This document shows, one piece after another, positions 6,043-7,465 of a stretch of DNA of 7,465 nucleotides. The notes under the pieces were generated by a model. It was not told where the DNA came from, did not search any database, and saw nothing but the letters and a program-made list of their open reading frames with translations. Position numbers and translations under genes: made by a program. The DNA comes from Gammaproteobacteria bacterium. Its GTDB lineage: Bacteria > Pseudomonadota > Gammaproteobacteria > Pseudomonadales > JAUIKI01. The stretch lies in the NCBI GenBank assembly GCA_030430875.1, contig JAUIKI010000060.1, positions 1 to 7,465 of the forward strand, given 5' to 3'. The stretch's first letter is position 1. Each line of letters begins with the position of its first letter.

Positions 6043-6141
6043 TCTTAAATGATTCGGTTTGGTCTGATTGTGAGAATTTTAGCGGTAAAATTAACGATTT
6101 AATACTTATTCAGCTGTTTTTCTACTGGGCTTGCGTTTGTG

Positions 6142-7170
6142 TTAATCAAATTTAGCAGAAATAGGATATTTGCTTGTGAGATTAGGAGCTTCGCTAACTA
6201 ATTTTGGGACTAGATATCCTGGCAATAGAGAAAGTAGCTCTCCATAGAGTTTTCTTGCAGTGTCTTCATCAATGGCAAAATGAGCGGCGCCTTTCACCTT
6301 ATCAAGCAGGTGTAAATAATAGGGCATGACATGATTCACAAACAATGCTTCGCTTAAGTTTGCGAGCGTTTCAGGGTGGTCATTAACGTTTTTTAGTAAT
6401 ACAGTTTGATTCAGCACAAGAATCTTTTGATCATGTAATTTCGCTAATCGTTGTCGCAATTGTGCATCAATTTCGTTAGGGTGGTTAATATGCAGAACTA
6501 GAATAGACTTGAAACTTGATTCAGCCAGAAGTTGTACAAATCGATCAGTAATGCGTTGTGGAATGACAACAGGCAGACGAGAATGAATTCTTAAGCGTTT
6601 GATTTGTGGTAATAGTGCAATGTTTTGTAACAGTTTAGTAAGATATTTATCATTTAAAATCAGCGGATCACCGCCACTTAGAATAATTTCATTAACCTGT
6701 GGTTGGTTTTTTAGGTAGTTAACAATCGTTTCCCATTTTTGATTTGAAATTTGATTGGAGTCATAAGGAAAGTGGCGACGAAAACAGTAGCGACAATGAA
6801 TGGCGCAGGTCCCAGTTAGGGTTAACAAAATGCGATTGGCATATTTATGAATAATGCCTGGTAATTTGTTTGCAGCATTTTCATTGAGTGGGTCGAGAGT
6901 GAATCCAGGGCTGTCTTGATATTCAACCGCAAGTGGTAGAATTTGTTTGAGTAGCGGATCATGAATATCACCAAGCTTGATGCGTTTTAGGTAGGGCATG
7001 GGGACTTTGAGATGAAACGATTCTGTTTCGCTTGGCAAGAGGGCTTTTAGTTGAGTGATATCAAGTTGCAGTAACTCAGCCAATTGGTTTACATCGGTAA
7101 TAGTGTTGCTCAAAAGTGTTTGCCATGATTGAGACTCCCAAGTTGAATCAGAAAGCGGTATCATAGACAT
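6142..7170 (-). CDS. epmB: EF-P beta-lysylation protein EpmB (lysine 2,3-aminomutase family)
   Basis: A 342-aa radical SAM, PLP-dependent enzyme that converts (S)-alpha-lysine to (R)-beta-lysine for attachment to elongation factor P by EpmA. The radical SAM cluster motif CxxxCxxC is Cys122, Cys126, Cys129 in CAIHCRYCFRRHFPY. Next come SGGDPL (165-170), HSRLPVVIP (196-204) and the substrate-side PYYLHLLDKVKGAAHF (283-298). Lys334 in the C-terminal SKYP is the probable PLP lysine by comparison with E. coli EpmB. The length and the N-terminal region before the radical SAM core match EpmB rather than the longer clostridial aminomutases with their extra C-terminal domain. It is head to head with efp, its target, which supports the role. 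Two ATGs (7170 and 7164) are possible starts and neither has a clear Shine-Dalgarno. The gene is often annotated kamA or yjeK. EpmA is not in the window. Confidence 0.95.
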   Translation of the reverse strand: MSMIPLSDSTWESQSWQTLLSNTITDVNQLAELLQLDITQLKALLPSETESFHLKVPMPYLKRIKLGDIHDPLLKQILPLAVEYQDSPGFTLDPLNENAANKLPGIIHKYANRILLTLTGTCAIHCRYCFRRHFPYDSNQISNQKWETIVNYLKNQPQVNEIILSGGDPLILNDKYLTKLLQNIALLPQIKRLRIHSRLPVVIPQRITDRFVQLLAESSFKSILVLHINHPNEIDAQLRQRLAKLHDQKILVLNQTVLLKNVNDHPETLANLSEALFVNHVMPYYLHLLDKVKGAAHFAIDEDTARKLYGELLSLLPGYLVPKLVSEAPNLTSKYPISAKFD

Positions 7171-7180
7171 ATTTTTTTAC

Positions 7181-7192
7181 GAGGAATAATTT
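7181..7192 (+). promoter_or_regulatory. Ribosome binding site of efp
   Basis: GAGGA (7181-7185) lies 7 nt before the efp ATG at 7193. It takes up much of the 22-bp space between the two divergent start codons, so promoter elements for efp must lie mostly inside the epmB reading frame. Confidence 0.75.
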
Positions 7193-7465
7193 ATGGCAAC
7201 CTATTCTACCAATGAATTTCGTTCAGGTCTCAAAGTAATGTTAGATGGTGATCCATGTAACATTTTAGAAAATGAATTTGTAAAACCTGGCAAAGGTCAG
7301 GCGTTTAGTCGAGTGAGGCTGCGTAATTTGAAAACAGGTCGTGTTTGGGAAAGGACCTTTAAATCAGGTGAGAGCATCGAAGCTGCAGATGTAACTGACA
7401 AGGATATGCAATATTTATACTCTGATGGTTCATTTTGGCATTTCATGGATCCATCAAGTTTTGAG
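7193..7465 (+). CDS. efp: Translation elongation factor P, N-terminal 91 residues
   Basis: The first 91 codons of a gene cut by the right window edge; full EF-P is about 185-190 aa. EF-P binds between the P and E sites of the ribosome and rescues stalling at consecutive prolines. The visible part covers the N-terminal KOW-like domain (about 1-65) and the start of the first OB domain. The modification loop reads FVKPGKGQAF with Lys34 at its tip, the residue that receives beta-lysine in the EpmA/EpmB pathway. This lysine type, rather than arginine, agrees with the presence of epmB next door. Other family marks are MATYSTNEFRSGLKV at the start and LRNLKTGRVWERTFKSGE. The start is fixed by conservation and by GAGGA 7 nt upstream. 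It is the only plus-strand gene seen, diverging from epmB. Confidence 0.98.
   Translation, partial: MATYSTNEFRSGLKVMLDGDPCNILENEFVKPGKGQAFSRVRLRNLKTGRVWERTFKSGESIEAADVTDKDMQYLYSDGSFWHFMDPSSFE

Noticed and set aside
6043..6141. A definite dsbD promoter in the epmB-dsbD gap
   Set aside because: TAAAAT at 6081-6076 is a fair -10, but the sequence 17 bp upstream (TATTAA) is a poor -35, so no separate feature was called.

Overview
The window is an AT-rich (about 40% GC by eye) chromosomal segment. The gene set suggests a gammaproteobacterium: an aroQ-accB-accC operon, a three-domain DsbD, rpmB-rpmG, and EF-P beside its lysine 2,3-aminomutase EpmB. Gene order and base composition would fit a Legionella/Coxiella-like lineage, but that is inference and cannot be settled from the sequence alone. 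Every gene is on the minus strand except efp at the right edge. I see no insertion sequence, tRNA, rRNA, CRISPR array or prophage gene.

From right to left, in the direction of minus-strand transcription: efp (plus strand, first 91 codons) diverges from epmB with only 22 bp between their start codons. EpmB prepares the (R)-beta-lysine used to modify Lys34 of EF-P, so target and modifying enzyme sit head to head. Next is dsbD, which carries electrons across the inner membrane to periplasmic thiol proteins. A 101-bp gap with a good sigma70-type promoter then leads into aroQ-accB-accC: type II dehydroquinase, the biotin carrier and biotin carboxylase. After a 95-bp gap with an extended -10 promoter come the ribosomal protein genes rpmB (bL28) and rpmG (bL33, 51 aa).

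The left end is the less ordinary part. A 342-bp gap, holding a promoter-like site on the opposite strand and a short tandem repeat, separates rpmG from a two-gene unit. This unit has a LuxI/FeeM-like acyltransferase of the PEP-CTERM/exosortase-associated type and, 7 bp later, the start of a ThiF/E1-like protein cut by the window edge. The acyltransferase keeps the LuxI-type catalytic residue pattern with near-identical spacing in its N-terminal half. With the ThiF-like gene it may form a small biosynthetic cassette making an acylated amino-acid-type molecule. That cassette is the best candidate here for something not yet characterised; the rest is housekeeping.
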